DNA of 64,000 nt, taken from positions 1,550,001 to 1,614,000 of the forward strand of contig CAWGAJ010000001.1 in the NCBI GenBank assembly GCA_963820545.1, given 5' to 3'. A program made the translations under genes and the position numbers. Under the pieces are notes generated by a model, which saw only the letters and a program-made list of their open reading frames with translations, did not search any database and was not told the origin of the DNA. This document shows, piece after piece, positions 23,509-33,865 of this stretch; positions within the stretch are counted from its first letter, which is position 1, and the number at the start of each line of letters is the position of its first letter. The stretch comes from CAWGAJ01 sp963820545. Its GTDB lineage: Bacteria; Planctomycetota; Planctomycetia; Pirellulales; Thermoguttaceae.

Positions 23509-26500
23509 CTGCGACGATCTTTTTTCTATTACTCCTCTGCGAAAAGCCCGCCACCAGGCGATCAGACAAACCACCGCTACCGCTAAGCCCAGAAAGCTCG
23601 GCCAGAGCCAGCACCACCAGGCCAGGCCCGCGGCAATGCCCACCGCGTATGGTCGGTCTTTAAGAATGGTTGTCCACGTGCCGCGGCGGATGCCTAAGAT
23701 GATCGCAAAGCACCCGCCCGCCAGGCAAAGCACGGCAAATAAACGCGCGCCCGGCCCTATTTGGGCGATAAGCTGATAATCGACAGCGATCGAGGCTGCT
23801 CGGCCTGCGACGGCAAAGCGGGCAATGTTTGTTGATTCGTCGAGACCTGCTTGCCAGCAATCGGTTGCTTCGTTGGTCACGGGCGAAATGGCCTTTGCTT
23901 GCATCAATACATCGGTCAAGCCGATGCGCTCGGCGCATTCGGCCTGTTGGCGATCGACTGCCTCGATTTCCTGCTTTAGTTTCTGGAGAGGTTCAGAAAC
24001 AGGCGTCGAGTCTAGTTTTTTTTGCAACGCGGATCGAGCTGCCATCAGGTATTGGATTTGCAGTTGATACCAGCGGCGCGTCTCCTCGGCGTCATCCATT
24101 TGCAGCAGTTCCGCGGCCGATGTGATCAGCATGGCCGCATTGTGCAAACGCAGCCATTGTTGTTGATAAAGCGGCACTGTGTTCCGGTCATTGCCGGTTT
24201 TGGGCACAAGCTGAGGCGGGCTGAGGATGGTCCATAAAGTCTGGGTCACGGGAAGATCGCCCAGCGAAGGCGCCGAGAAATTCCGCGGACCGCCGCCCAG
24301 CGGAGCGGATAATGTGCTCCGAAACACCGCGCCGATACGTTGCGGCAAGCGTTCCGACACCAAGGGCAATTGCCACTGGTTGGGCCCCAGCACAAGGGGC
24401 GCGACGGGCAGACCGTCTATGGCCACGGAAACCAATTCAGATCCAACAGGCATAAGTAACGGGCAGAATTTTTGTCCGCCGGGTTCCAAGTCGAACGCGG
24501 CCGCGCCGCGCAGCAGGCCGTCGGCTTGCCAGGCCAGCCGGACGTCGGCCAGACGCACCTGGGCGGAAGCGGGCGGCACAATCCGCGGGCGAAGCGTTGC
24601 GCGGGGCGTCTGGCTGACAATTTCATAGATGAGATTGTTCTTCTCTTCCTCCGCTTCGGCCAGAGCGGCGGGCAAGCGCGTGGGCCACAGGCCCTGAATT
24701 TCCCAAGCAATCGCTTGATCTTTCATTTGGCTCGGCAAGACCAGCCAGCGCGAATATTTATTGGTCTTTCGCAAAAAGATGTTCGGCGCGACGGGCGTTT
24801 CAGCGGATTTGAATTCCAACGCCCCGGCAATACTGAACCGATACGCGCCCGAGACGGCAAAGCGCGGTTGCACCAGCAGACGCCGGATTTCGCCGGGAAG
24901 CTCCACGATTTTCAGCGTTGCCGGCGGATCGATCGAATATGGTTCTTTCCAGCACTCGTGAACATCGAGCCAGAATTGATCGACCACGCCGTCGCTTACG
25001 GCAAGGGAAAAATCGGCCTTGGCCATCCATTGCCGTTCTTGCTGACGCAACCGGGTAACCTGTTGGGCCTGGAGGTTGGGCCGATTGGGGCTTACAAGCA
25101 CCTCGCCTTGCAGTGGCTCTTCGCCTTCGATACGGAATGTGCTCACCACCCTGCCCTGCCCCGCCAGATCGGTTTCGCTGCTGGGAGGGGGCGTGGGTTT
25201 CATTGCCGCCGAAACGTTGTTCAATTCCAACTGCACCGCTGGACGGCGAAAGACCTGCAACGTGGTCGACTGCACTCGACAGCGCTCCAGAGAGACGCTG
25301 GGCAAAGGGGTCTTTTCCCCGCTTTTCAGCGGCATCAGGCCGCGAAAGGAAATCTGTTGTTCGCCCTCGGCGGGCCCCTTGAGGAAGACGGTTATCGCGC
25401 CATCCGGGCCCTGCGACCAGCGGGCCATCTGTTCCGCACCTTCCTTGTGCACCGAGACCTGAAGAACTTTCATCGCGGCCGGCGCCGACAACTGGTATTG
25501 GAAAACGTAACCCGACGCGACCGTCAATTGGGCTTCGTAGTGCGCCTCGACGCCGCCTAGATCGAAACTCAAAGCCAGTGTTTGTTGGGCGGTGATTTGC
25601 GGCTGCCGAGGCCGGGTGGAAAAACTCCAATCCACCTTATTGTTGCTCAAGCGATACGCCTGAAGCGGCGCTAAAGCCGATGTTCCCCAGTTTTTCAAAA
25701 ATTCCGCCGTGGTGATGGTTTCCAAATCCGGCGAGCGCTGCGATTCGAATTCCAGCAGGGGATCGACCGAGACGGCCAAGGAGCGTTTAATCTTTGCCGC
25801 GTCGAGCAGCTCGATATGCGGCAGGCGGAATTTCCCCACGCCCGAGGCGCCGGTAAACAAAAAAGACAGATCCAGTACGCCGTCTTCGGTCAAGGGGCGG
25901 TCCCATTGCAAGGTGATGATCTGTGTTGCGGAGTGTGGCGAACGAACCTCGACCGACGGCGCACTGTTGCCCTGCAAAGGCAGCAGGCGCAAACGGGGAT
26001 CAACGGCCAATTGAATCCGTGAGATTTGTTGGCCTTCAGGCACGTGGAATTTGCAGCGGACGTCGACCACCACCGAGCCGGATTGCACCTTGAACCACAT
26101 GAATTGATCTACGTCCAAAGCGCTTGCCGGGACGCTTTCCGACCACCGCACCGCCAGACGATCGCTCGGCCCGAGTTCGGCTAAAAGCCGGGAAGGATCG
26201 CTTTCCTTGCGCACGGCGCCAATCGCGGAAGGCACGTCTATGGCCGGCGTTTCGGGGGGAAAGAGTAATTCGAGTCGGGAATCGGCAAGCTGCGGAATGG
26301 CCATTTCAAAGCCGGCCGATGCGGCGTTGGTGCGGACCTTGGGCCGTAAACCTAATTCCAAACGGTAATTGCCCGGCTCTTCCACTTCAAACTTCAAGGC
26401 GGCGCCGTCGGCTTCCCACGTCGAGGGCACGGGCCGGCCGTCAAGAGTGACACTCTCCGGGATCAAATCAACGTTATTTCTCTGGAAAGGAAGCCTCACT

Positions 26501-28134
26501 TGAACCATCCGGCCAAAAACCTGCAAGTCGAATTGGGCCTTTAGTGTCTCGGGAGTCAACCGGCCGGCAGCGGCTTCCAGGACCAACGAGCCACGATACA
26601 ACGCCGCGCCCAACAACCAACCTTGAGGCTCTTCCTTGGCCTGATTCGCGCGGCGATATAGTTCATTATAAAATTCTTCCGGAAGATAGACTTTCTCGCC
26701 CAGGGGTTTCTTTTCGGCGTCGATGGGAATGAAGACGCGATAATCCGCCGCGGCGGCAAGGGGAGGTTTTTCGGCGGCCTCTTCGGCTTGAACATTCAGG
26801 GCGGAAAAAATCGAAGCGGCGATGATCATTAACACCACTCCGGCCTGGCTCGCCAGCGGTGCGGGTTTGACTTCCATGGGGGGAGACGCCGACGAGGAAT
26901 TTTGCTCCGGCGTTTTATGATGAGCACTGTTTATGAAGTAAAAACGAATGATTCCGATCAATAGGCAGGCAAGCATTCCTAACACAACGGCAGTGGCAAG
27001 GGGCACGTAGGCTTCGGGCAGAATAAATGCCGACACGCCGGCAACCGCGGTCAGGACGGTAAAAAGGATCGGACGCTCAGCGGCCTTCCAATAGCCTAAG
27101 GCCCAGGACAAGAGAAAAATCAGCGCGATCCAACATTGCCGTCCGAAGCGGTGGACGTATCTTACAGGCAGCGGCGGCGAGACTGATAATTGCAGCCTCG
27201 CGACGTTCCAGCCTTGGGTATCCGCCGGCTGGCAACCCGCGGGACTGTCCTGGATCCAAAATGATTTGCTTTCCTCCGTGAGTCGGTGGCTAGACTCGGC
27301 GGCAACCAAGGATTGCAGGGGTACTTCAGCGGCATCTCGTCCCCAGGGTCCGAACAACCGCCGGCTGAAACTGATTTGCGGTCCGTGCGGCGCCTGCCAA
27401 GGTGAATCTTCAGCGACAACTTCAAAACCCAGCGGCAACCATACGGTCCACGCGCCGGCCAGCACGGGCACTTTGACTTTTGGTAAAGGCGGCGCTAAGG
27501 AACCAAACGTTCGCAGTCCGGATTCACGTGTGATAAAGTATAGCGAAACCGCGGGAAAGCGTTTTCCCGCGGGAAGCGATACTGAGACCATATCGCTCGA
27601 ATCGGCCGTAGTGGTCCCGCTATCGCGATCGACCGCTTGCCGCCAGGGGACCGGCACGTTATCGACCCAGGCGCCGCGCAGGTCTTTAGTCGCAACGCCG
27701 GGGGGCAAAACAAGTTGTAATTGGCTCTCACCGATATTTTGTAATTCAAAGCGGACCAGATGCCGTGCCTCGCCTTGGGCTTGATACCATGAGTCCAGTT
27801 GACAATTCCACACAAAAACCGGGGGAAGAATTTCCTGGCCTGTCGCCGACAGCATTAAGGCCGGTTCGCCGGCCAACGTGACGTCATGTACGGGATCATA
27901 GCGGAAGGTTGCCTGGATGGTGGAATACCGATCCGCTGAAGCCGGCTGGGGAGGAATGGATTTGAGCCGGCGATTGTCGATATGCAATCCATCAGCCCCA
28001 GAGCAATAAACCGTGAGCGTGCCATGCTGACTGGAGGCTTCGGGCAGCGAGGCCAAACACACCGCTTGTGTACCGTTCAACGCTGTTTCCTGCGTGCCGC
28101 TGAGCTGAAAAGGAGCACTCCGCGGCCGGCGCAA
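23497..28134 (-). CDS. Giant beta-rich membrane protein 2, C-terminal part (interrupted)
   Basis: A 1545-codon frame; the coding part of this gene in this frame begins near 28120. First about 370 residues complete one extracytoplasmic beta-rich region and end in three membrane helices (CWIALIFLLSWALGYW; FTVLTAVAGVSAFILP; TAVVLGMLACLLIGIIRFYF). Then comes a second signal-like segment (VVLMIIAASIFSALNVQA), a new beta-rich region starting VFIPIDAEKKPLGEKVYLPE with a helical ELYRRANQ segment, a coiled stretch (ALQKKLDSTPVSEPLQKLKQ) and three final helices (LFAVLCLAGGCFAIILG and two after it). No known domain recognised. The end of the frame lies in a repeat element. Confidence 0.75.
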   Translation of the reverse strand: MRRPRSAPFQLSGTQETALNGTQAVCLASLPEASSQHGTLTVYCSGADGLHIDNRRLKSIPPQPASADRYSTIQATFRYDPVHDVTLAGEPALMLSATGQEILPPVFVWNCQLDSWYQAQGEARHLVRFELQNIGESQLQLVLPPGVATKDLRGAWVDNVPVPWRQAVDRDSGTTTADSSDMVSVSLPAGKRFPAVSLYFITRESGLRTFGSLAPPLPKVKVPVLAGAWTVWLPLGFEVVAEDSPWQAPHGPQISFSRRLFGPWGRDAAEVPLQSLVAAESSHRLTEESKSFWIQDSPAGCQPADTQGWNVARLQLSVSPPLPVRYVHRFGRQCWIALIFLLSWALGYWKAAERPILFTVLTAVAGVSAFILPEAYVPLATAVVLGMLACLLIGIIRFYFINSAHHKTPEQNSSSASPPMEVKPAPLASQAGVVLMIIAASIFSALNVQAEEAAEKPPLAAAADYRVFIPIDAEKKPLGEKVYLPEEFYNELYRRANQAKEEPQGWLLGAALYRGSLVLEAAAGRLTPETLKAQFDLQVFGRMVQVRLPFQRNNVDLIPESVTLDGRPVPSTWEADGAALKFEVEEPGNYRLELGLRPKVRTNAASAGFEMAIPQLADSRLELLFPPETPAIDVPSAIGAVRKESDPSRLLAELGPSDRLAVRWSESVPASALDVDQFMWFKVQSGSVVVDVRCKFHVPEGQQISRIQLAVDPRLRLLPLQGNSAPSVEVRSPHSATQIITLQWDRPLTEDGVLDLSFLFTGASGVGKFRLPHIELLDAAKIKRSLAVSVDPLLEFESQRSPDLETITTAEFLKNWGTSALAPLQAYRLSNNKVDWSFSTRPRQPQITAQQTLALSFDLGGVEAHYEAQLTVASGYVFQYQLSAPAAMKVLQVSVHKEGAEQMARWSQGPDGAITVFLKGPAEGEQQISFRGLMPLKSGEKTPLPSVSLERCRVQSTTLQVFRRPAVQLELNNVSAAMKPTPPPSSETDLAGQGRVVSTFRIEGEEPLQGEVLVSPNRPNLQAQQVTRLRQQERQWMAKADFSLAVSDGVVDQFWLDVHECWKEPYSIDPPATLKIVELPGEIRRLLVQPRFAVSGAYRFSIAGALEFKSAETPVAPNIFLRKTNKYSRWLVLPSQMKDQAIAWEIQGLWPTRLPAALAEAEEEKNNLIYEIVSQTPRATLRPRIVPPASAQVRLADVRLAWQADGLLRGAAAFDLEPGGQKFCPLLMPVGSELVSVAIDGLPVAPLVLGPNQWQLPLVSERLPQRIGAVFRSTLSAPLGGGPRNFSAPSLGDLPVTQTLWTILSPPQLVPKTGNDRNTVPLYQQQWLRLHNAAMLITSAAELLQMDDAEETRRWYQLQIQYLMAARSALQKKLDSTPVSEPLQKLKQEIEAVDRQQAECAERIGLTDVLMQAKAISPVTNEATDCWQAGLDESTNIARFAVAGRAASIAVDYQLIAQIGPGARLFAVLCLAGGCFAIILGIRRGTWTTILKDRPYAVGIAAGLAWWCWLWPSFLGLAVAVVCLIAWWRAFRRGVIEKRSSQMSS

Positions 28135-29402
28135 GAGTTAATTCCCAGGTTTCGCCGGCAGTGCCCAATCCCGCGGCGGATTGTTCGCCTTTGGACCATT
28201 TTCGGACAGACAGCTGATTTGTCGTCTTCGCCGGCAAGGGTCCATTGCGGCGAAACGTCGCGGGCTTCTGACAATTGTATCACCACCCGATCAACGCGGG
28301 TCGATTCCGGCACGCATCGCAAGAGGTAACTTTCTTGCAAGCGATCCCGGTGCACCTCGGCTTCCACTAATACGACGCCGGAATAGGCGGGTTTTTTGGG
28401 TTCCACGGCGATTTCCGCGGCGGCGGCGCCCGGGTCGTCCAGAAACAGCAGGCCCGCCGGAGGGTCGGCAAAAAGTTCCAACTCCGCAGGAGTAAGTTTC
28501 TCCGCGCTCAGCCGGGCAAGTTGTTCGCCGTCAACTAGTTTCAACTCGTAAGAATCGACCGCTTGAATCGCCACCAGGCGTTTGTTCTCCAGGGGATTGG
28601 TGAACCGCAAAGGCAACAGCTCGCCGACGCTCCATTGATGCTTGACAAACGTCCGCAGCCGGCGTGCGCTTATCACCAGGCGGAGCGGTTGCTTGGGAAG
28701 GGGAGTTTTAGCCAGGCGGAGGAGTAATTTTTGCTGATCGTCCGCTGGCTTTTCCAGGCTCCAATCCGCCAAGGCCTCGGGGGGAATCGATTCCACCGCG
28801 TCGATAATCCAGGATTTGGTCACTTCCGCTTCCAGGGCGGATTGCGCGGTATCGGCGGCACGAAAATCGACCGTCAGGCGAGCGGTAATCTGCCGGCTGC
28901 CCAATTCCACGGCCGTGCCGCTTACGAGTTGCGTTTCCGCGGGAGGATGGGCTAAGGTAAGTTCGATGCCGGCATCCGGGCTGAAATTCTGGAATTGGAG
29001 CGACTCGCCTATGCGCGGTTCGGCCAAAGGGCCGACGGCTTTTTGGCTGCATTGGATTGGCATGAGCTGCTTGATGATCAGCGGATCGAGAACAATCAGC
29101 GTCGTGGAGCCTTCCTGCCAGAAAAGTCCATCGGGTAACATTCGCGGCAGCCGGAAGGATTGGTCAAGAGTCAATGGCGCCAGGGCTGCCAAGCGGAGGA
29201 TCCGCTCGGTATCTTGGATAGGTTCGGGCAACGACAACACGGCGCGCGTGCCGGCATTGTCCGTCAGCGGTTCGATTGTCCAGGGCAAGGAAGTATTGCC
29301 CAGACGCGCGGTTACCAGTTGCACTCCGGGATCCAATAAGACGCTGATTTTCTCCAGCGGCTCATTGTGGACCTGGATCTTCCATTGAGCCGACAAATCC
29401 AC
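28077..29402 (-). CDS. Giant beta-rich membrane protein 2, middle part (interrupted)
   Basis: Central segment of the same gene. In this frame the coding part starts near 29385 with VYEFSPRGVDLSAQWKIQVH and runs to about WTLAGEDDKSAV (near 28215), after which a third frame reads VRKWSKGEQSAAGLGTAGET for some 30 codons before the frame of the next part takes over near 28120. So two changes occur within about 100 bases. The segment has alternating strands typical of the beta-rich region, with many RLVISARRL and LPLRF type strands. It has no own start. Confidence 0.7.
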   Translation of the reverse strand: MDLSAQWKIQVHNEPLEKISVLLDPGVQLVTARLGNTSLPWTIEPLTDNAGTRAVLSLPEPIQDTERILRLAALAPLTLDQSFRLPRMLPDGLFWQEGSTTLIVLDPLIIKQLMPIQCSQKAVGPLAEPRIGESLQFQNFSPDAGIELTLAHPPAETQLVSGTAVELGSRQITARLTVDFRAADTAQSALEAEVTKSWIIDAVESIPPEALADWSLEKPADDQQKLLLRLAKTPLPKQPLRLVISARRLRTFVKHQWSVGELLPLRFTNPLENKRLVAIQAVDSYELKLVDGEQLARLSAEKLTPAELELFADPPAGLLFLDDPGAAAAEIAVEPKKPAYSGVVLVEAEVHRDRLQESYLLRCVPESTRVDRVVIQLSEARDVSPQWTLAGEDDKSAVCPKMVQRRTIRRGIGHCRRNLGINSCAGRGVLLFSSAARRKQR

Positions 29403-30207
29403 GCCCCGCGGCGAAAACTCGTAGACGGTTGACTTCGCGCAACAGCGCCAAAGGCGGTTTTGCGGCGGCGGCGGCGGACATCAGTCGTAAATGAAAACGG
29501 CAATTGCCGCCCAATTCGATCCGCCATTGCCGGCGGCCGTCCGCGTCAGCTTTACTGCCGGAGACCAGACCTTTATCGACGGCCAGCGTCAGGTTCTCCG
29601 GCAGATCAAGCCACAGCACATTTACCGGGGTAGCGGGAAGTTCGCAGGAAAAAACCATCGCTTCGCGGGAATCGCGTTGGCCGGCCAATGACCAGAAGAA
29701 ACTCAACTTGCCGCTCTGCTCGACCAGGAGTTGCAATTTGCCGCCGGGCCCCAGACCCAAAGTTGCTTTTTTTGTTGGCGGATCGCTGTTTTCGCCGGAG
29801 AAAAGCCAACTGGCTTGACGAATGGCCACGTTGCACGGCTCCAGGGGCAGCATGGTTGCAGACTGGCCGGAATGGTTGATTGCTAAAAATGCCTGGCCTG
29901 TCAGTAGTTGCTCGCCTTCCAATCGGGCGCGATATTCCGCGGTGGCGATCTGAGTAGTGAAGCTGCCTGGTCTATCGGCCGCGGCGGAGCGGGCCAGCGA
30001 GAGCAGGCGGGTGAATTCCGCGGCTTCCAAAGGCAAATACCGCTTTTTGTCCGTGGGCCAGTCCTGCATGCGCTCGGCCGGGGCGTAAACGCGGCGAAAA
30101 CGCAGTTCGGCCGCCGGCTCCGCGCGCTGTTGGGCCTCTGCCGCCGACAGCAAGGCTGCCAGCAGTATCGCCAAAAGCCAGGGAACAAAGAATTTTGGGC
30201 GAGTCAT
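29362..30207 (-). CDS. Giant beta-rich membrane protein 2, N-terminal part (interrupted)
   Basis: Start of the second giant gene. The ATG at 30207 overlaps the stop of the upstream giant gene (ATGA), so translation is coupled. Residues 1-25 are a signal peptide (FFVPWLLAILLAALLSAAEA). Then RFRRVYAPAERMQDWPTDKK, a motif YLPLEAAEFTRLLSLARSA and a beta-rich region. The frame continues properly to about REVNR (near 29390), then turns into unrelated residues; VYEFSPRG continues in the next frame. Joined with the two following parts the protein would have about 2230 residues. Confidence 0.75.
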   Translation of the reverse strand: MTRPKFFVPWLLAILLAALLSAAEAQQRAEPAAELRFRRVYAPAERMQDWPTDKKRYLPLEAAEFTRLLSLARSAAADRPGSFTTQIATAEYRARLEGEQLLTGQAFLAINHSGQSATMLPLEPCNVAIRQASWLFSGENSDPPTKKATLGLGPGGKLQLLVEQSGKLSFFWSLAGQRDSREAMVFSCELPATPVNVLWLDLPENLTLAVDKGLVSGSKADADGRRQWRIELGGNCRFHLRLMSAAAAAKPPLALLREVNRLRVFAAGRGFVGSMEDPGPQ

Positions 30208-33200
30208 CGGGGCGGTTCCTCGGGAAGAGGAAGAGATTGCGCCACAGGCGTCAACGCTCTGGTGGAAGAGCCCGGCGATGACGTGGGCAGCGACGGCTGC
30301 GGGCTCTGCGTCGAAGTCAAATCTCGGATTACTTTAGCAGGCTCTCGCAATAAGACGGCCTTGCGGCGTCGCGCCATAGCCCGCTCCAACAGACCGGCCA
30401 TCAACGTCAATGCCAATCCCAAACCCGAGGTTTGGGCGAATAGCGCCGCCTGTTCCGGATTGATCATCGTCAGGCTGACAAGACTAAGCGCCAGCACAAG
30501 CAGGATTAGCGGATGGCGCGCCAGCGGCACGTAGATCAGCGACAGGCCGAGAATCAAGGCCGCTCCCGAGGCCGTCAAAACCAACCAGGTGCGGTCGGCG
30601 GTGCGTAATTCAGCGTGATCGGCATTGCCCAAAACGCTGTATAAATAGGCATTGACGCCTTCAGGCAGCACCGCGTGATGCGCCGTACCGATCCAGTTTT
30701 CCAACTGTGTTTGATCTAAAAGCGATTCGCGTCCCCAGTAGTATCCGCTCCAATGCCAACGATACTCGCCGACGAAACCCGGCGGATTGACGATGACGTG
30801 TTCGTTTTGCGGCATCACGAGTTGCCAATACATGCGCCGCATCCAGACGTCGGAACCGAAGCGGGGAAATTCCAGCAGCATTGGTCCCCGCGGCGGGCGC
30901 GGATCGGTAAAATGATAGCGCAACTCCAACAGATAGTGGTTGCTTTCGCTCTCGCCGCTGAAAAGAAGCGAGAACCGATTTTTGCCCAACGCTTTGACCT
31001 CCACGCGCTTGCCATCGAGTATAACCAGGTCCATGGCCGTCCCGCCGGGTAGTTGCAGCACCAGTTCTTTCTGATTGTCAATGAATTGGAATACGGCGCG
31101 ATCTTGCCGGGCGGAGGACGTGAGCCAGGTTTGGATCCATGCCCGCTCGCCTACGATCGCCTTGCTTTCGCCGCGCTCCTCCGGTTGGACCTCCAAGTTG
31201 AAGCTGCTTTGAAGTTGGTCCGCCTGAAATTCCAGGCCGGATTGGCGATTGATAAACTCGAGGCCTTTCTCCGCGGACTTCCAGACATCGCCATGCCCGA
31301 TAATCTTGATGCCGGGTGCGCCCGTGAGAGATAACTTATTGCCGGTCGATTCGGCGTTGATGGGCATGACCAAAGGCACGCTCCAAGGCGCTGGCGACAG
31401 CGTTTCCAGCGGCGGCATTGACGCGTTGTATCGCACAATTAGTTCGCACAAGCCGATCGTTGGCCCGGAAAGGCTCACGCGCATTTGCGCCCGGCCGGCG
31501 GGAACAGGGGAGTCCTCGCTTGCGGAAATAATTTTGGCCGCCAAGGGCTTGCCGTCGCGCTCGATCTCGATGCGGTTTGGTCCGGCCAGCGCCTGCGGAA
31601 CGTCCAGCACAAGGTGATCCACGGCTTCATAAGCGATGGAATAAGTAAGTTTTTGCTCCACACCGGCGGATTCTTCCGCGAGATTAACCTGACTGGCCAC
31701 GTCCACGGTTACGCGACGGGAGTGGACTTGCATGGCGGCCGCAAAGACGGCGGCTTGGCCTTCGCCGCGATAGAAAAGCGGTTCTTGCCGGCGTTCGGGC
31801 AGTTTCAGGGGCGGGGCGATTTGCAGGCGGGTTAAGCCTTTAATTGCCTTGCCGTCGGGTGTGAGTTCGACATTATCGGCCGGCAGAACCGCGACCGTGG
31901 CCGGTCCGGGCGAAACAACTTGCGGCAAAGGCAAGGAGAAGGAAAATGTATTCGCCGCTTTCGGCAATATTTTGTGTGCGTGCAAACGCAATTCCACTTG
32001 TCCGGATAACGGCTGCTGCAAGGGGAGCGAAACCAGCCCGCTCTCGTTGCGCTCCACGGCGTCGGCAATCACCAGATTTTCCGGCCCGGCCTCATCCAGT
32101 TCCCAATCGGGCATGGCTAGAGACAAGACATTGACCTTGGCCCCGCGGATAAAATATACCAATTTCGCCTCTAGTCGCAGCCGATCGCTTTCCACAAGAA
32201 ACAGATATTCTTGATCGACGTTGATCCGCGTTTTTCGCGGCGCCAGGCGTGCGCGAAGGGTATACGGCTGAGCGGCATACTCGAAACCGGCTATCACGTC
32301 TTCGCCCCGCAAGGACTCGGGCAAAAGATCGATCTGCCGGACTCCCTGCTGGGAAGCAAAAACAACTTGCCGGTTATTGCCGGCCGCCACGGCGATCGTG
32401 CCCCATTGCCGCGCCGAGCCCACAACCTCGAAACCGGATAGTTCCACTCCCTCGGACAATCGATCCTCTTCCAACTTGTGCCGCGTGGACAAACGAACCT
32501 CAATCGGGCCGGCGGTCTTTTTATGCAAGCGCACTTCGACTAGTGGTTGCCGGGAGTCTTGTTCGTCCTTTGCTTCCAACGGGTGAAGCGTATATCCCGG
32601 CGTATTGCCCGGCAAAACTTCGGCGCCCGGCGGCAAACGCACCGCAAAACGATCGAACGGCGAACTATAACTGTGGACCGCAAGCGTCGCTTCGCTGGTT
32701 ATGCCCCGATTGTCAAAGCGCACCGAAATGTTGCCGGTTGTCTCCAAGATCGGCGGGATCTCGGCCACTCGATCGCCAGCCTTGTGCCATGCCAACTCAA
32801 ATTCGCCCCCCACTCCCAAAACCTCGAACAAAGTTCCCTCCGCTTGTTCGTCCGCAACGGGAAGAATTGTGGCCCCTGCGGAAACCGTTCCCACTGCGTC
32901 GACCTGGGCCACTTTTAATTTCAATTCCGATCTGGTCGCCCGGGGAGCGAATAGTTTGAGCTTGGTTTCTTCGCCAACCACACTCAAGGGAACAAGCATT
33001 TTGAGGGTAATTTCATGCAGTCCTTCCTTTTTGCCATGAATCCAACTGACGTAACCTTCGCCCTGGCCTGCAAAGTGGACCACGTGCTCGCCGGGGCCTT
33101 GATATTGCGCCGGCTCGAGGAGCAATCCTTGATCGAGACGCAACGGCACGCGGACCCAATCGGCGTCGCCCAGCAGAATCTGAAACTGGATGGTCAACTC

Positions 33201-33584
33201 GGCGTTTTCAGTCCCTGCTGAACCGGTGATCGACAGGCGTTGAAAACTGTAGCGGGGACGCTGCTCATGTTGCTCGATCCGCTGCTTGAGTTTGTACAGC
33301 TCGACAAAGTCTTCGTAGCGGAAATCCAATACTGCCTGAAGGTTGCCTTGTTTATCGGGGAGATAAAAAACCGCGGGCAGGACTTCTTCGACCTTGGCAT
33401 CAACCGGCGCGGAAGTTTTTGCCTCCGGCGGCGGCGTGGTTTCCAATGCAGAAGGCTTATCGCCTTCCTGCGCGGCAACAAAAACGTTACACCAGAACGA
33501 CAATAGCCATGTCGCTGCTATCCACCGAAACCTGCGGTTGAGCAATGCTATATCTCCACTACACTTGCCCTGAGATTCTGGCAA
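30204..33584 (-). CDS. Giant beta-rich membrane protein 1 (1126 residues)
   Basis: An intact frame. It starts at TTG 33584 with AGGAA upstream; residues 20-38 are a signal segment (IAATWLLSFWCNVFVAA). Residues about 65-120 hold VFYLPDKQGNLQAVLDFRYE and a helix ELYKLKQRIEQHEQ; the rest to about 960 is predicted beta-rich with repeated strand patterns and no enzyme motif. Residues about 985-1070 form three or four membrane helices (WLVLTASGAALILGLSLIYV; LILLVLALSLVSLTMI; LGLALTLMAGLL), then a short Pro/Ser-rich cytoplasmic tail. I do not recognise a family; such giant pairs are common in planctomycetes as hypothetical proteins. Gene 2 of the pair seems to contain two copies of this architecture. 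Confidence 0.8.
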   Translation of the reverse strand: MPESQGKCSGDIALLNRRFRWIAATWLLSFWCNVFVAAQEGDKPSALETTPPPEAKTSAPVDAKVEEVLPAVFYLPDKQGNLQAVLDFRYEDFVELYKLKQRIEQHEQRPRYSFQRLSITGSAGTENAELTIQFQILLGDADWVRVPLRLDQGLLLEPAQYQGPGEHVVHFAGQGEGYVSWIHGKKEGLHEITLKMLVPLSVVGEETKLKLFAPRATRSELKLKVAQVDAVGTVSAGATILPVADEQAEGTLFEVLGVGGEFELAWHKAGDRVAEIPPILETTGNISVRFDNRGITSEATLAVHSYSSPFDRFAVRLPPGAEVLPGNTPGYTLHPLEAKDEQDSRQPLVEVRLHKKTAGPIEVRLSTRHKLEEDRLSEGVELSGFEVVGSARQWGTIAVAAGNNRQVVFASQQGVRQIDLLPESLRGEDVIAGFEYAAQPYTLRARLAPRKTRINVDQEYLFLVESDRLRLEAKLVYFIRGAKVNVLSLAMPDWELDEAGPENLVIADAVERNESGLVSLPLQQPLSGQVELRLHAHKILPKAANTFSFSLPLPQVVSPGPATVAVLPADNVELTPDGKAIKGLTRLQIAPPLKLPERRQEPLFYRGEGQAAVFAAAMQVHSRRVTVDVASQVNLAEESAGVEQKLTYSIAYEAVDHLVLDVPQALAGPNRIEIERDGKPLAAKIISASEDSPVPAGRAQMRVSLSGPTIGLCELIVRYNASMPPLETLSPAPWSVPLVMPINAESTGNKLSLTGAPGIKIIGHGDVWKSAEKGLEFINRQSGLEFQADQLQSSFNLEVQPEERGESKAIVGERAWIQTWLTSSARQDRAVFQFIDNQKELVLQLPGGTAMDLVILDGKRVEVKALGKNRFSLLFSGESESNHYLLELRYHFTDPRPPRGPMLLEFPRFGSDVWMRRMYWQLVMPQNEHVIVNPPGFVGEYRWHWSGYYWGRESLLDQTQLENWIGTAHHAVLPEGVNAYLYSVLGNADHAELRTADRTWLVLTASGAALILGLSLIYVPLARHPLILLVLALSLVSLTMINPEQAALFAQTSGLGLALTLMAGLLERAMARRRKAVLLREPAKVIRDLTSTQSPQPSLPTSSPGSSTRALTPVAQSLPLPEEPPR

Positions 33585-33865
33585 GTATTCCTATTTTAAC
33601 ACGGGCTAAGCTCAGATGAAAACGAGCCAGATAAGCGGCCTATCTATCTAGTTTAATAGCCCCGGGATAAGAATAAAGGGGCAAGATGCGAGGGGCTATT
33701 GACTACGGGCGATGGGGCTGAGACCAAGTGGAAGGGTGGGTATTGAATTAGAATTTTGAGTATTTTAAGGACTGACAGAGTAACGTAACCAATTATATAT
33801 CAATATGTTAAGTTTTATCACCCATGGTAGAAAATATCTCTTTTCATTTGTCCCTCGCCCATCAT

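Noticed and set aside
24472..25560. 362-codon plus-strand open frame inside giant gene 2
   Set aside because: Antisense shadow of a GC-rich coding region; no known motif and basic, Arg/Gly-rich composition.
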